The notes under the pieces: model-generated | What the model saw: only the letters and a program-made list of their open reading frames with translations | Told to the model about the DNA's origin: nothing | The model's database searches: none | NCBI RefSeq assembly: GCF_050436995.1 | Contig: NC_134766.1 | Location: forward strand, 8,370,001 to 8,434,000 | Reading direction: 5' to 3' | Length of the DNA stretch: 64,000 bases | DNA from: Anticarsia gemmatalis | Taxonomy: Eukaryota > Arthropoda > Insecta > Lepidoptera > Erebidae | Translations under genes and position numbers: made by a program | Shown here: piece after piece, positions 10,501 to 19,700 of the stretch | Numbering within the stretch: position 1 is the stretch's first letter | Layout: the number at the start of each line of letters is the position of its first letter

Positions 10501-12675
10501 ATAGTATTGCATCATGAATGTCTTCATGTCTATTACTAATAAACCCCTATAAAACAGTAGAATTGTTTTGGGTGCCATGCATTTGTTTTGTTTGTCGTAT
10601 GGTTAGTGGTCAACCTAGTGTCAGAGTTGTTCAAGCCGCCCGAAAGGCCTTTGACGTGGCTTAACGACTATTATCTTAGTAGACAACAACCGGGACCGAC
10701 TTTTAACGTGCCCTCCGAAGCACGGAGACGCCCTGCTCAAATACCACTATGCGGTCACCCATCTATGGAATGACCGCGCCAAGGGTTGCTTAACCCACAG
10801 ATCGTTTACCGACCGGTGAGCGCAATTGGCTATGGGCGCCATGCATTACATTATCAAACATAAGCTCTAGCATATAAACACTACTGGTGTTCACAATATG
10901 AAGAGCTGGATCCATTATGCAAACTACCCTGGTCTAATTTAAAAAAATTACAAATCCTGCTCTTTGACAACTTAGTAAAAGTCTTGGCATCTAAAAGTTT
11001 TTCTAGACCAAAATATGTTTTTGTGTATCAAATTCCATTGTTGGAACTTATATGCCTTTCATTCATATCAGCTTTTTATACAAAGTCCTATAAGTTGTCG
11101 TAAATCTGTGTGTGTATTGTCTTTTAAATCTGTGTGTTAGCACTAGTTTCACATCTCACTATGATAGGCAAAGTGATAGGAAGTGTTATAAAAGACCTTT
11201 TGTAATTCTCTTCATTAAGCAAACCAATATTATCCAAGAGATGCAAAACCATTTGTAGGAATCTAAATTATGACTTTAAATGTTGACCAAGACCAAGGGC
11301 AGGTTGGGGACTTTGCATGCTCTCAATAAATGTATTCAAGAAATTTTAGGCATTCAAGGTTTGCTCACTATGTCTTCTTCACAGTTAGAGCATGTGATAA
11401 TTATTTCTAATACACACATAACTTTGAAAAGTCATTGATCTGTAGCCTCGGGTTCGAACCTGCACCCACTTGCATGGGAGATGTCAACTTATACCACTCG
11501 GCTATCACTACTTGTTACATACTAGCACAAAATATAGGTTCTAAATACATACTCAGTTTGTGAGCCTCTTCATATTCGGCCTCCTTCTTGACCCTCTGTT
11601 CTTCTAAGCGCTGGTACAGAGGCCGTTTGTCATATGGCTCTTCTGGTGCCTCTGTAATTATAACAATAGAATTCACAAGCCTGAAAGTGAATGAGTACTA
11701 TGTTGTCCACATTAAGTTATACATGCATCATCATTAAATTATGTTAGTTGATATAATGACGTGTTAATTGATTTTCGGCAGCAGAAGCTAGTTTCAGTGA
11801 AACCAGCCAACTGTGCAGTACTTTGTACTGTGCAGTACTTTGTACTGTGCAGTAGTTCAAGTGTGTTCACGATACTCAGCTACACACTCTATTCCTTTAC
11901 TCTCATAGGTTAGTGGGGCTACTAACAACAATATGACACATCCAGTGAGAGGTGAGAGGCATGAAGGTCTACCACGTTAAGTTCCAAACTCAAAACAATC
12001 TTAGAATAATAGTTAACAGAAAAACTCACAAGAACCATTTTAGCCCAGTCCATAATTTAAACCCGAGATCTCTCGGCAGTAACATATACTACAGAATGCA
12101 TCACAGAGGCAGACTACAGGATAAATAGGTAATTATCAATATAAGAAGAATAAATATATTTCAACCTTGCGAATTTTTGAACATAATGTTATGTTTACTA
12201 TAACAAAGAGATATACCTAGTATAGGCTGTACAAATGTGTAAGAGATGCTTGTAGAGTGTTAACAACTATATTATGCTATTTTATAAAGATTATTTCAGT
12301 TTTAAGACTCAGACACAATGTTTTACTCCAGTTTGCTGTACAATATTTATATTTACAGTATAGCATTGAACTCAACATTTTAGTTGCTCAATGTCATCTA
12401 AATTTTAATCTTTTAGGAATATGATTACCAGATAATACGCAGGTAGAATGTCTAATAAATATAAGCTCTCAAAAGCGTTAGCTAAATTCATAAAAGATCC
12501 ATGTTTCACACGAAATAATTTCCGATTTTTATCAGACATCCACATTGCAAGACCAAAACAAAAATTCACGATATATACCTTTAGGTTGGTCTTCAGTACG
12601 GACTTTATCCCACTCTTCTTGCCGCCGGCGCCTAGCCTCCAATATTTCGGATTCTGATATAAATCCCGAACTCAT
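7511..12675 (-). CDS. PSME3IP1: PSME3IP1 (FAM192A/NIP30) homologue, six exons, 228 aa
   Basis: Spliced minus-strand gene. Coding exons in order: 12675-12579, 11651-11553, 9476-9356, 8890-8770, 8296-8199, 7661-7511 (stop at the low end). All junctions are GT/AG, the phases fit, and the sum is 687 nt. The N-terminal NIP30 domain is recognisable: basic RRRRQEEWDKVR (residues 15-26), an acidic coiled-coil-like stretch, then KNMIRGLDDDEVGFLD (about residues 66-81). The C-terminus has the family signature RCIGILPGLGHY (195-206) followed by an acidic Ser/Asp/Thr tail. In human PSME3IP1 (254 aa) the equivalent end, phosphorylated by CK2, binds the proteasome activator PA28-gamma and limits its contact with the 20S core in the nucleus; the same role is inferred here. 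The start was chosen because the conserved domain begins seven codons after it and no upstream exon is needed. Introns carry SINEs, MITEs and the 478-bp element. It is divergent from the RABIF-like gene at 13365. Confidence 0.93.
8007..8115 (+). repeat. SINE tail in intron 5 of the PSME3IP1-like gene
   Basis: agggcctaatacctccctca, ggaggatactcttgcccagc and aatgggttaaatt match the tail of the SINE at 347-642. Confidence 0.65.
8400..8475. repeat. repeat V fragment (intron 5 / exon 5 region)
   Basis: aatgttagtcccatgtaata and gggcgagtttattgcc recur at 23003-23080 and 25540-25620 with the same order of motifs (GACACGTTACCAA, GAGCTACTATTGA). Class unknown. Confidence 0.55.
8561..8683. repeat. short MITE with GTGGCATATTCCGTCTAT ends
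   Basis: GTGGCATATTCCGTCTAT (8564-8581) is inverted at 8660-8680 with a 3-nt insertion. About 123 bp, intronic, no coding content. Confidence 0.65.
9591..10068. mobile_element. 478-bp element with GTTACTGTAAAAGCCCGAAC ends (intron 2)
   Basis: The terminal inverted arms start GTTACTGTAAAAGCCCGAAC and extend over roughly 90 bp (GGTAAATC, CTAAGATTTACCAAC, GGTAAAAGTCCGAAC). The interior holds GC-rich hairpins: GGTGGGAGC...GCTCCCACC near 9831 and GGAGCCCCGCGAAGCGGAGC near 9901. A second copy in opposite orientation is at 23870-24316. No transposase. The superfamily could not be decided because no clear target duplication is visible. Confidence 0.75.
10238..10486 (-). repeat. SINE (tail-first on plus strand), intron 2
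   Basis: ggtcaactgctgggcaaaaa and ctcctctcgaaataaggg are the reverse of the SINE tail; tgtgttaaagaacttttaag and aatacacacatgactt are body motifs also seen at 11260-11515. Confidence 0.65.
10580..10850 (+). repeat. repeat U, long copy
   Basis: Runs from gtatggttagtggtcaacct through aagccgcccgaaaggccttt, gtgccctccgaagcacggag and gcggtcacccatctatggaa to gaccggtgagcgcaattggc. The plus-strand frame 10588-10773 is open here and again at 53857-54045, but it is not a convincing gene. Class undetermined (SINE-like size, no tRNA head seen). Confidence 0.75.
11260..11515 (-). repeat. SINE, near complete, intron 2 of the PSME3IP1-like gene
   Basis: The head is on the right: cctcgggttcgaacctgcac (B box) and taccactcggctatcact (A-box side). 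The body motifs aatacacacataactt and tgtattcaagaaatttt point left. Same family as 347-642. Confidence 0.7.
11770..11950 (-). repeat. SINE-B tail with short tandem expansion
   Basis: gctagtttcagtgaaaccag is the reverse of the GGTTTCAATGAAACTGGCC tail seen at 51005 and 52415. It is followed by three copies of a tgcagtactttgtac unit, then ctctcataggttagtgggg. Confidence 0.55.
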
Positions 12676-13364
12676 ATTGAGATTATTTTGATATAAATTC
12701 CACAAAAACACTTCTTCCTCGCCTTTTGATTAATAACCTAACTTTTTAATTTGATGAAGTTTGATTATTTGATTGGTCGCTCGACAGTGACGAAGGGAAA
12801 TAAATATAAAGCCTAACGCTTCATAATTTATTAATACATCCACATGTATCTTATTATTTTTACTGAAATATTGTTGTTATCATCTTTATTTCAACAGTTT
12901 TAATGAGTTTTTAACAAGAAGATGTAATTTAAAACATTTTCAATTTCAATAGTTCTGTGAACACAGGTTGAGCTTCGTAGTATCTAAAATACGGAACGTT
13001 ATTGACATTCATGACATTAGAAAATTAAGTATAATTTTATAAGGTATGTTACAGTACCCAAACGGAACACACATAATGTAAAAATAAATCGTTATGTTGT
13101 TTTATTTTAATATAATATGAGTTTATTAAAACAAAAGTATGGTGACTTTTATCCGAATAATAAAACACTAATTACTTGAAAAGTAAAACATCACTGGCTT
13201 TTTCAACTTTTGTTAGCAAACTTCGCAAACGACAATCAAAAGAAATTTGGAAATGTCAGTTTTCAGCCAAGCGAACCGGTGCTAGTTTTCCCATTAAATT
13301 ATAATTTTAAATTAACTTTCTAGGTATTTGTAAGCTGAAGTACTAAGATAAACTCCGTTACAAC
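12676..13364. promoter_or_regulatory. shared upstream region of a head-to-head gene pair
   Basis: These 689 bases separate the start codons of the minus-strand PSME3IP1-like gene and the plus-strand RABIF-like gene, so both 5' UTRs and core promoters must lie here unless an upstream non-coding exon was missed. The stretch is AT-rich and free of the repeat families seen on both sides, which fits selection against insertions. I see no obvious TATA box at a sensible distance from either ATG. Initiation sites cannot be placed from sequence alone. Confidence 0.6.
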
Positions 13365-13999
13365 ATGTCTGAAGTAGAAAATAATGAAACACCAGTGGAA
13401 AACGCGCCCAAAGACTACGTCGAAGATGGAAAAAACAAAATGATTGTAAAGTGTAAATTTTGCGGTTCTAAGATATTAGACAAGAAATCTGCGGATTATA
13501 TGACGCTAGAGGTAAGAATGCCAATTGTTCACGTTATTTCAAACGTCTTTTAGTACATGAATCAACAAATACCTTGAATTTTTGTACATGTTGCAAAAAA
13601 GTTTGTGATGTGTTATTTTATTCATGTACAGACTATACTTGAAAAAGAAAGCTTCAAACTTGATTTATGGTTTCTATATCATTAACGAAATTGACAATAA
13701 AAAACTATTGTACCTTATCTATAGTGGCTAAAAAGTATAACCTCATTTTTTTTAAATTCCAGAAAGAATTACCTCTAATGTTGCAAGACACTAGAAAAGA
13801 GGGTGACGTACAAAACGAGGTGGTCACAGAATTCTACCACGTAGAAAACATGTATACCTTTGAAAATATTGGTTTTACGCACAGTGTAGCTAATTGTAAA
13901 TATTTAAGTTGCGCTGACTGTGATGCTGGGCCCGTTGGCTTCTACGATATGGACACTAAACACAGTTACGTCGCAATATCAAGAATTGTACATGCTTAG
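13365..13999 (+). CDS. RABIF: RABIF/MSS4 homologue, two exons, 127 aa
   Basis: Exon 1 is 13365-13511 and exon 2 is 13763-13999. The intron begins gtaag, ends ccag and is phase 0. The protein has the MSS4 fold landmarks: a first zinc-binding pair C30/C33 in VKCKFCGSK, then the conserved core FYHVENMYTFENIGFT (73-88) and a second pair C99/C102 in LSCADCDAGPVGF, ending with YVAISRIVH as in the family. Length matches human MSS4 (123 aa). MSS4 binds nucleotide-free exocytic Rab GTPases (Rab8, Rab10 and relatives) and acts as a holdase-type chaperone with weak exchange activity in the cytosol; the Drosophila counterpart is stratum. The start is the first ATG after a leader with stops, in context caacATG. 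An open frame running through the intron donor to 13553 and another starting at 13667 inside the intron are artefacts of not splicing. It is transcribed away from the PSME3IP1-like gene. Confidence 0.95.
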
Positions 14000-14002
14000 A
14001 TA

Positions 14003-14008
14003 AATAAA
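14003..14008 (+). terminator. candidate poly(A) signal AATAAA of the RABIF-like gene
   Basis: AATAAA lies four bases after the stop codon, inside taaataaata. A 3' UTR this short is possible but unusual. A further AAATAAATATAAA stretch near 14260 is an alternative. Confidence 0.35.
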
Positions 14009-14009
14009 T

Positions 14010-15160
14010 ATATAATTTGTTTCATTTTTAGGCAAAGATATCTTTTTTATTTTCAAATGTGGTGTTAAGGTGTAAATGATAGAAAAGAGTATTTGCTTAT
14101 TATGAAAGGAGGATTTTAACTATCCAAAGTGCAACTGGCTGAATGGAGTGATTGAATTCAAATATAATATATTTTTTTGTCTTCATTTGTTTTACATAGT
14201 TTTTTTTTTTATTTTTATTTACTATGCTACTAGCCCCAATATAAACTAGGTAGCTTATAAAATAAATATAAACCTTATTGTCAATACCTTTGCCTAATTA
14301 TGAACCTATGTGTAACTATGGGATTATCTAGACCTAAAAATATTATCATAGTGGTCTAGATAACTTATAATTAAATAAAATTAATTAAAAAACAGGTGTT
14401 CAGATATTCTGCTGTATTTTAAATGATATTATAGAAATGTTGTATTTGCCAATACATTTATGCTTCAATAGAAAAATATACCTATGGTTAATTTCATCAC
14501 TTATGGATAACTGATGAATATGGTAGTTGCCTTTGGAAATATATCAATAGTTTTCTCTATATCTACTGATTATTTGAGATACTTATGCAGTGAAGTGTCT
14601 GATAATTATGAAATTAACCAGAAATATTCTGTATTAGATAATTCAAATGATAATTACTGTTGTATATCAAGTACTTATTCAAATAGTATATACTCAAAAG
14701 TTATGAAAATTGTTACAATTTGACAGTTTACTAAATTAATATAGGACTTACAGCACATAAATAACATAACTTCTAGTTTTAAAAAAGAGAAATTAAAAAG
14801 TAAAATCCAAAAAAAAATTATGTTCTACACAATTCCAATAAAAAATAGTTGCTCATTTAAATCATTCCTTTTTCAAATAACTTTTTTAACTGATGTTTGT
14901 TTATTTTCTATCAATACAACATTATAAAAATAATATTGAGCTTATAAATAAAATATGAACTGCTTTTGGTAGTCTTTAATTATTTACATTTTGTATTTTA
15001 TTTTTTACTGTAATTAAAGCTTTATTGTGAATATAATGTATTTAATTGTTTATTTTACTTTAATTTTGTCATGTATAAAAAATATGAAATTTAATTTGTG
15101 TGACGTCATAATCGTATGTAGATAAGTAATAGTTAAACGTTTATTTGGCTCTAACAGTCA
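14010..15160. other. AT-rich intergenic stretch
   Basis: Very AT-rich with T and A runs. A short inverted repeat (TTATCTAGACC near 14322 against GGTCTAGATAA near 14354) may be a worn MITE. The open frame at 14514-14723 has AT-driven composition and no domain I recognise. It lies between the RABIF-like gene and the tRNA gene. Confidence 0.4.
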
Positions 15161-15163
15161 TCG

Positions 15164-15236
15164 GTTTCCGTGGTGTAGCGGTTATCACATCTGCCTAACA
15201 CGCAGAAGGCCCCCGGTTCGATCCCGGGCGGAAACA
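15164..15236 (+). tRNA. tRNA-Val (anticodon AAC)
   Basis: A 73-nt cloverleaf. The acceptor stem GTTTCCG (15164-15170) pairs perfectly with CGGAAAC (15229-15235), with discriminator A at 15236. The A box is TGGTGTAGCGG and the B box is GGTTCGATCC. The anticodon stem TCTGC/GCAGA closes the loop CTAACAC, with AAC at 15197-15199. There is no intron. A run of six T at 15240-15245 just downstream can end Pol III transcription. Unlike the tRNA-like heads of SINEs in this window, every stem is intact and no SINE body follows, so this is called a real gene that reads GUN valine codons (chiefly GUU/GUC after A34 to inosine). Confidence 0.95.
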
Positions 15237-15590
15237 TAGTTTTTTGCCATTTATATTTTTACTTAGGTGATATTTTTACCTGAAACAGCATTACTTCAAG
15301 TTGTTTTACACTGTTAATTTGACCAATATTATCTTTATATCTCTCTTCTACAAGTAATTTTATTCGTTGTACTGTCGCAGCAGTGATCATTGCTATTTTA
15401 TTCGTGCAGGCGCATGCGACTCTTAAGCATATTAAAAAAACAATTGTATACAATTTGTTGATTATCTTTTGTAATAGTCAATCTCAAAACCTAATGTTGT
15501 ATCTTAAGTAATCTGGCCGCATAGTGGTAGGTACATTAGCTTAGCCTTAGTGCGTAGAAAAGTATATTATTATTAAGTATCGTGGGGTTG

Positions 15591-15772
15591 ACTGTCTCCG
15601 TGGCGCAGTGGTTAAGTCAAGAGATGTTGGCCTCGATTCCCACACGGAACAACTATTTGTGCGATCAACAAATAGTTTGTACGGGACTGGTTGTAATTTG
15701 TGTCCGCTGTTTTTATGTTTGTAATAGTCCCCGCGGCACAAGAGCAATGCTTAGTGCGGAAGTTGTCTTCTT
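15591..15772 (+). repeat. SINE, 'GGCGCAGTGGTTAAG' family, copy 2
   Basis: ctccgtggcgcagtggttaa, ttcccacacggaacaactat, tccccgcggcacaagagcaa and gcggaagttgtctt. The head is missing part of its B-box arm. Confidence 0.85.
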
Positions 15773-15884
15773 TAAAATAAAAAAAATAAGGGCGCAGTGG
15801 TTTTCAGTTAAAATATTAGTCTATAAGCCATCTCTAATGCTTTCAACTACTTAAACACCTTTGTTAGTATGTTTGCCACAAAAA

Positions 15885-15975
15885 GGAATTGAATTTGGAC
15901 TCAAGGCCTAACCCCTCCCTCATTACGGGAGGAGACCCTTGCCCAGCAGTGGGACAGTAATGGGTTAAATTTATT
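15885..15975 (+). repeat. SINE tail fragment
   Basis: actcaaggcctaacccctcc, cccttgcccagcagtgggac and aatgggttaaatttatttat. Confidence 0.7.
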
Positions 15976-17653
15976 TATTTATGAAACTACAATTCGCACG
16001 AAACAACTGCTTTTTCTCACAAAAACAAATTAATTAGACATTTATTTCACTTTCTTAAACCGGATTTCAATTTTGTTTGATTTCGGCAAATTATGCGTGA
16101 AGACGAATTTGTTACTCGTAAAAGTAATTTCAAATTCGACCTTATGATATAGTCGATAAGAGCTATCTGTATGTATGGTGTAAGTTCAAATATTTTTGCA
16201 AATATATAGAAATTATATTAGAATAAATTGTAAACGTCTGTTGGTTACAAATAATAAATAGGTACCTTTTTAGATTTCGGGAAAAAGCAAACAAGAAAGG
16301 GATTTTGTACCTACCCAGAAAATGATGAATTAGTGTAACCTAAGTATACACATAAGCTGGTTTTCATCTTTGCCTAAGCCAGACATGAAATCTAGGCGTT
16401 ATTGCACAGTTCTAATGATCACCTATTGACAACCCAAAAAATACTAACTTAACCAAAAATCTAACAAAAGACTTTGCAGCAGTCGCATAAACCGTTTTTG
16501 GAACTTACGGTGTAAGCATTTCAAAATGCTAAGCCCTATATGATGCAGTCCAAACATTTACATAACAGTTCAACAGCATGTTTATATAAATTCCGCGATT
16601 CATCATAACTGTTATACAATAACATGACTTTTGATAAATGTATCTGCAAGACACATGTTTGTATTACGACCACACCTTAAAAGAAACATAATATTGAAGA
16701 GAGCATGTAATAGGAGGCGTGGATGCTGCCATTTGATGGACCCATTCAAAGTGATCCTACTGAGTATTTTACAACGCAGGGTTTCTGAACATTTTGTAGC
16801 CCGTAGACGCTTAGAACCTCAAGCGGCAAGAGCAATTTTGAGGACCCCTTGAGTGACAAAAATCTACAGCTACTCAAAAAGTTTACTTAAAGCGTTTATC
16901 TACTTGCTAGCATTTATTATAAGGTTAACATAAAAAGATAATTACCAATATTCCCAAGGTAGGGCCGCAGATTCCCTTTCACACGTTGACCCCAGGGCTC
17001 CGCGGACCACAGCATAAGAAACAATGCTACATCGGAAAACTCAAATAGAACACGAAGAAAACATGTATTTAGCGACAAAACGATATGAATAGCTTGCATT
17101 GCATTTCACACTAGTGACTTATAAAATACCGACTAGTTTAGGTACCTATAACCGACATACAATTTTAGCAAATTAGGTACAAACTTAAGATAATATCTAT
17201 AAATTAAAATGTTGTATCAAGCGTAGGGTTAGGTATTCTCTTTCTGTAGTATTCATACCTACCTATCAGAATACAAATACGAGTATTTTATATCAATCAT
17301 TAATAAATATTGACAACATGAAACAAGCTAAAAAACGGATTCAACCACAGACATATTTAACAGCGAACCAAAGTCACTTACTCTCCATAGCGAGGCTTAC
17401 GAGCCCTTACTATAATAAATTCACAAGAAAAAGCGATAAAATAAGTCATTTAATTAACTTGAATGGATCTAACGTTTAAACAATGTCGAACATCAGACTA
17501 TAAAATAAATTGAAACAGCACAGGCGAAGCCACTGACAGCAGTTAGTGTAAATTGTGAATCCACGCAATTTAGGGATCAAAAGTCACTGACATAAACTTG
17601 CGTTGTATTATCAAGTTGTTGTCGTGTGGCCATTAAATAAGCGTTCATGGAAA
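15976..17653. other. intergenic, unassigned
   Basis: No supported gene. An open frame at 16631-16852 and GC-richer blocks at 16780-16850 (cagggtttctgaacattttg) and 16955-17010 hint at a worn hAT-like element, since CAGGGTTTCT is a hAT-type end, but no matching partner end or 8-bp duplication was found. Confidence 0.3.
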
Positions 17654-17815
17654 TCCTACTAATATTATAAATGCGAAAGTTTGTGAGAATGTATGTATGG
17701 ATATTTGTTACTCTTTCACGCAAATACTACAGAACCGATTACAATGAAATTTGGTATATAGGTAGCTGAAGACCCAGAATAATACATAGGCTTTTTTATT
17801 CCGGAGTTCCAATAA
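17654..17815 (+). mobile_element. Helitron 5' part, 'TCCTACTAATATTATAAATGC' type
   Basis: Starts TC after A. gtttgtgagaatgtatgtat, tactctttcacgcaaatact and gaaatttggtatataggtag match 30175 and 52013. The 3' part is lost after ggagttcc. Confidence 0.65.
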
Positions 17816-17839
17816 GTTATCATTATCTAAGCCTTGTCG

Positions 17840-17905
17840 ACCACCTTGCGTGGAAGGTGCGAGCCTGGAGCTGCAGCTCGGCTATCACTGCTTATACTCT
17901 CCGAA
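17840..17905 (-). repeat. SINE head fragment
   Basis: gcagctcggctatcactgct is the reversed A-box end of the SINE family at 347. Confidence 0.45.
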
Positions 17906-18514
17906 TTATAAAAATAAAATTAAAATATTCCTTTTCTGGTATTTTTTTAATTATTTATTTATTTTAAACTTTGTATACAGAGCTCTATAAAGGCGGACTT
18001 AATGCCAGGAGCATATTATCGCAGGAGAGAAATAACAAACGCAATTCTTGAGGAAAACTTAGCTAAAAATACAAGAACAGTGGTCAATCCCAACCTTCTC
18101 TTCAATGCAAGATTCAAAGTAACCTTGTAATGTAGTATATCGATAAATTATAGAGTAAACAAATAGCCTATTGTGAGCTTATTCGTGAATTTACGCAATC
18201 AAGGTCAGCATTTATTAGGTCATTATGTACAAATACCGTTATGTGATAATGATGGGAAACTGTATATAAATAAATGATGTTATTGGAGGTCTATAGACTT
18301 ATATAGAATTGTATTACATAATAGAATGTATGCAGTAGATTTTATAATTGGACAGTATGGGAAACCGCTAAGTTAATATTAGTAGTCTCGTTGATACTAG
18401 CTTGTTTTGTACTTTGTCTATAGCATAAATATGAAACTATAATAATGACAATAAAAGCAGCTAAAGCTGTAGGATTTTGTTTATAGTGTCCGAATGTTTG
18501 TACTTACAATATAT

Positions 18515-18610
18515 TCCTTGTAACTAAGTACACTATCTATTCCCTGACTCTCATAGTCCGGTGAGATGGATAACCGACCTGTGTTTCGAACCGGAGATCT
18601 TTCGCGTGGC
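18515..18610 (-). repeat. SINE-B fragment
   Basis: cactatctattccctgactc, tcatagtccggtgagatgg and tgtttcgaaccggagatctt correspond to parts of the SINE-B copies at 32325 and 50745, reversed. Confidence 0.45.
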
Positions 18611-18649
18611 TGTCAAAACTATTAGTAGGTATCTATTCTGTCTTCTTCT

Positions 18650-18990
18650 TCTTATCGTATAGTTAGTGGTGAACCTAATGTAAAAGTTGATCAAGCCGCC
18701 CTAAGACCTTTGACGTGGTTATACGACTGTTATCTCAATTGACAACACACGGGACGGACTTCTTACGTGCCCTCCAAAGCACAGAGACGTCCAATTCAAA
18801 TACCACTATGCGGTCACCCATCTATGGAATAACCGCGCCGAGGTTTGCTTATCCATTGAGCCTTCCAAGAACACACTCATCTAGCTTTTATGGTTTGTGG
18901 TTTGAACCCATCATTACTGCTTAGTATGTAACCTCTTACTTTCGCAGTTAGTGGTCAACCTTGTGTCAATCTTTCAAGGTTACACTTAAC
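18650..18990 (+). repeat. repeat U copy plus a second fragment
   Basis: tcgtatagttagtggtgaac, tgccctccaaagcacagaga and cggtcacccatctatggaat, then a fresh start at 18948 (ttagtggtcaaccttgtgtc). The open frame at 18715-18924 is inside it. Confidence 0.65.
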
Positions 18991-19400
18991 GACTAGTTAC
19001 AGATGACAATAACTGTAACTAACAGCATTTTATAAAGCGCGAAGATCAATTAAACTGTTGTATAGGGTTTCGATAGTCAAGGACGAGTTTCGAAGATGTA
19101 TAAGTTCGATTTAGTTCTAGTTGCAAGTCTGGGCTATCTTGAATTACAAAATCTCTTCATCTCTGTGGCGCCATTAGTAGTGTATGTGTACGCGTCAAAA
19201 TTGTAATGTAGATTTTTCTATGAAGGTATACTTAGTGCATTGCCCAGAATTGGAAAGTTAAATTTGTAGATCTTCGTCCTTCAGAAAACTTCTCAAGCCG
19301 TTGGTCCTACTCCTGACCTCTCACTGGTCGTGTCAGTTATTCGTAAGCCATTTATTTTTGTTACACGTAAAAAGGATGATGTCCTTTTTCCAGTAGCCTA

Positions 19401-19449
19401 ACTAACGGCCTATTAACAAAGTCCAGAACTTTGTTAATAGGCCGTTAGT
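19401..19449. repeat. perfect 22-bp inverted repeat, 5-nt loop
   Basis: 19401-19422 and 19428-19449 are exact reverse complements (actaacggcctattaacaaa...). Short-spacer palindrome. Confidence 0.9.
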
Positions 19450-19548
19450 AACTAGTCCAGCTGGCAATAAAATTGATGGAATAGAGAGTATAGATGGTCC
19501 TATAAGTGCGTCCGGACAAACAAATAAAGTTTTCAGCTTCATATTATA

Positions 19549-19700
19549 ACCCTCTTATTCATAAAAATATATGAAGTTATGAAACGCTAATAAAGAGTTT
19601 TGTTTCTTTCACTCCTTAGCGAAATGAAAAAGAGAAAACATATATGTCAGTAGTGTTTTAACTAAAATAGGTTTATAGTGTGTTTATGAATAAGAGGCTA
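19549..19700. repeat. MITE family D (ACCCTCTTATTCATAAA ends), copy 1
   Basis: accctcttattcataaaaat and tttatgaataagaggcta are inverted ends; tttctttcactccttagcga is internal. Copy 2 at 22099-22247 is in the opposite orientation. Confidence 0.75.

Noticed and set aside
13365..13553. Unspliced 62-residue frame of the RABIF-like gene
   Set aside because: It reads through the donor at 13512; the spliced model restores the conserved family C-terminus.
13667..13762. Apparent N-terminal extension of RABIF exon 2
   Set aside because: This is intron sequence read through into exon 2; the conserved sequence starts only at 13763.
16631..17099. Open frames on both strands and a CAGGGTTTCTGAA motif
   Set aside because: No matching inverted end or 8-bp duplication could be found, so a hAT element or gene cannot be supported.
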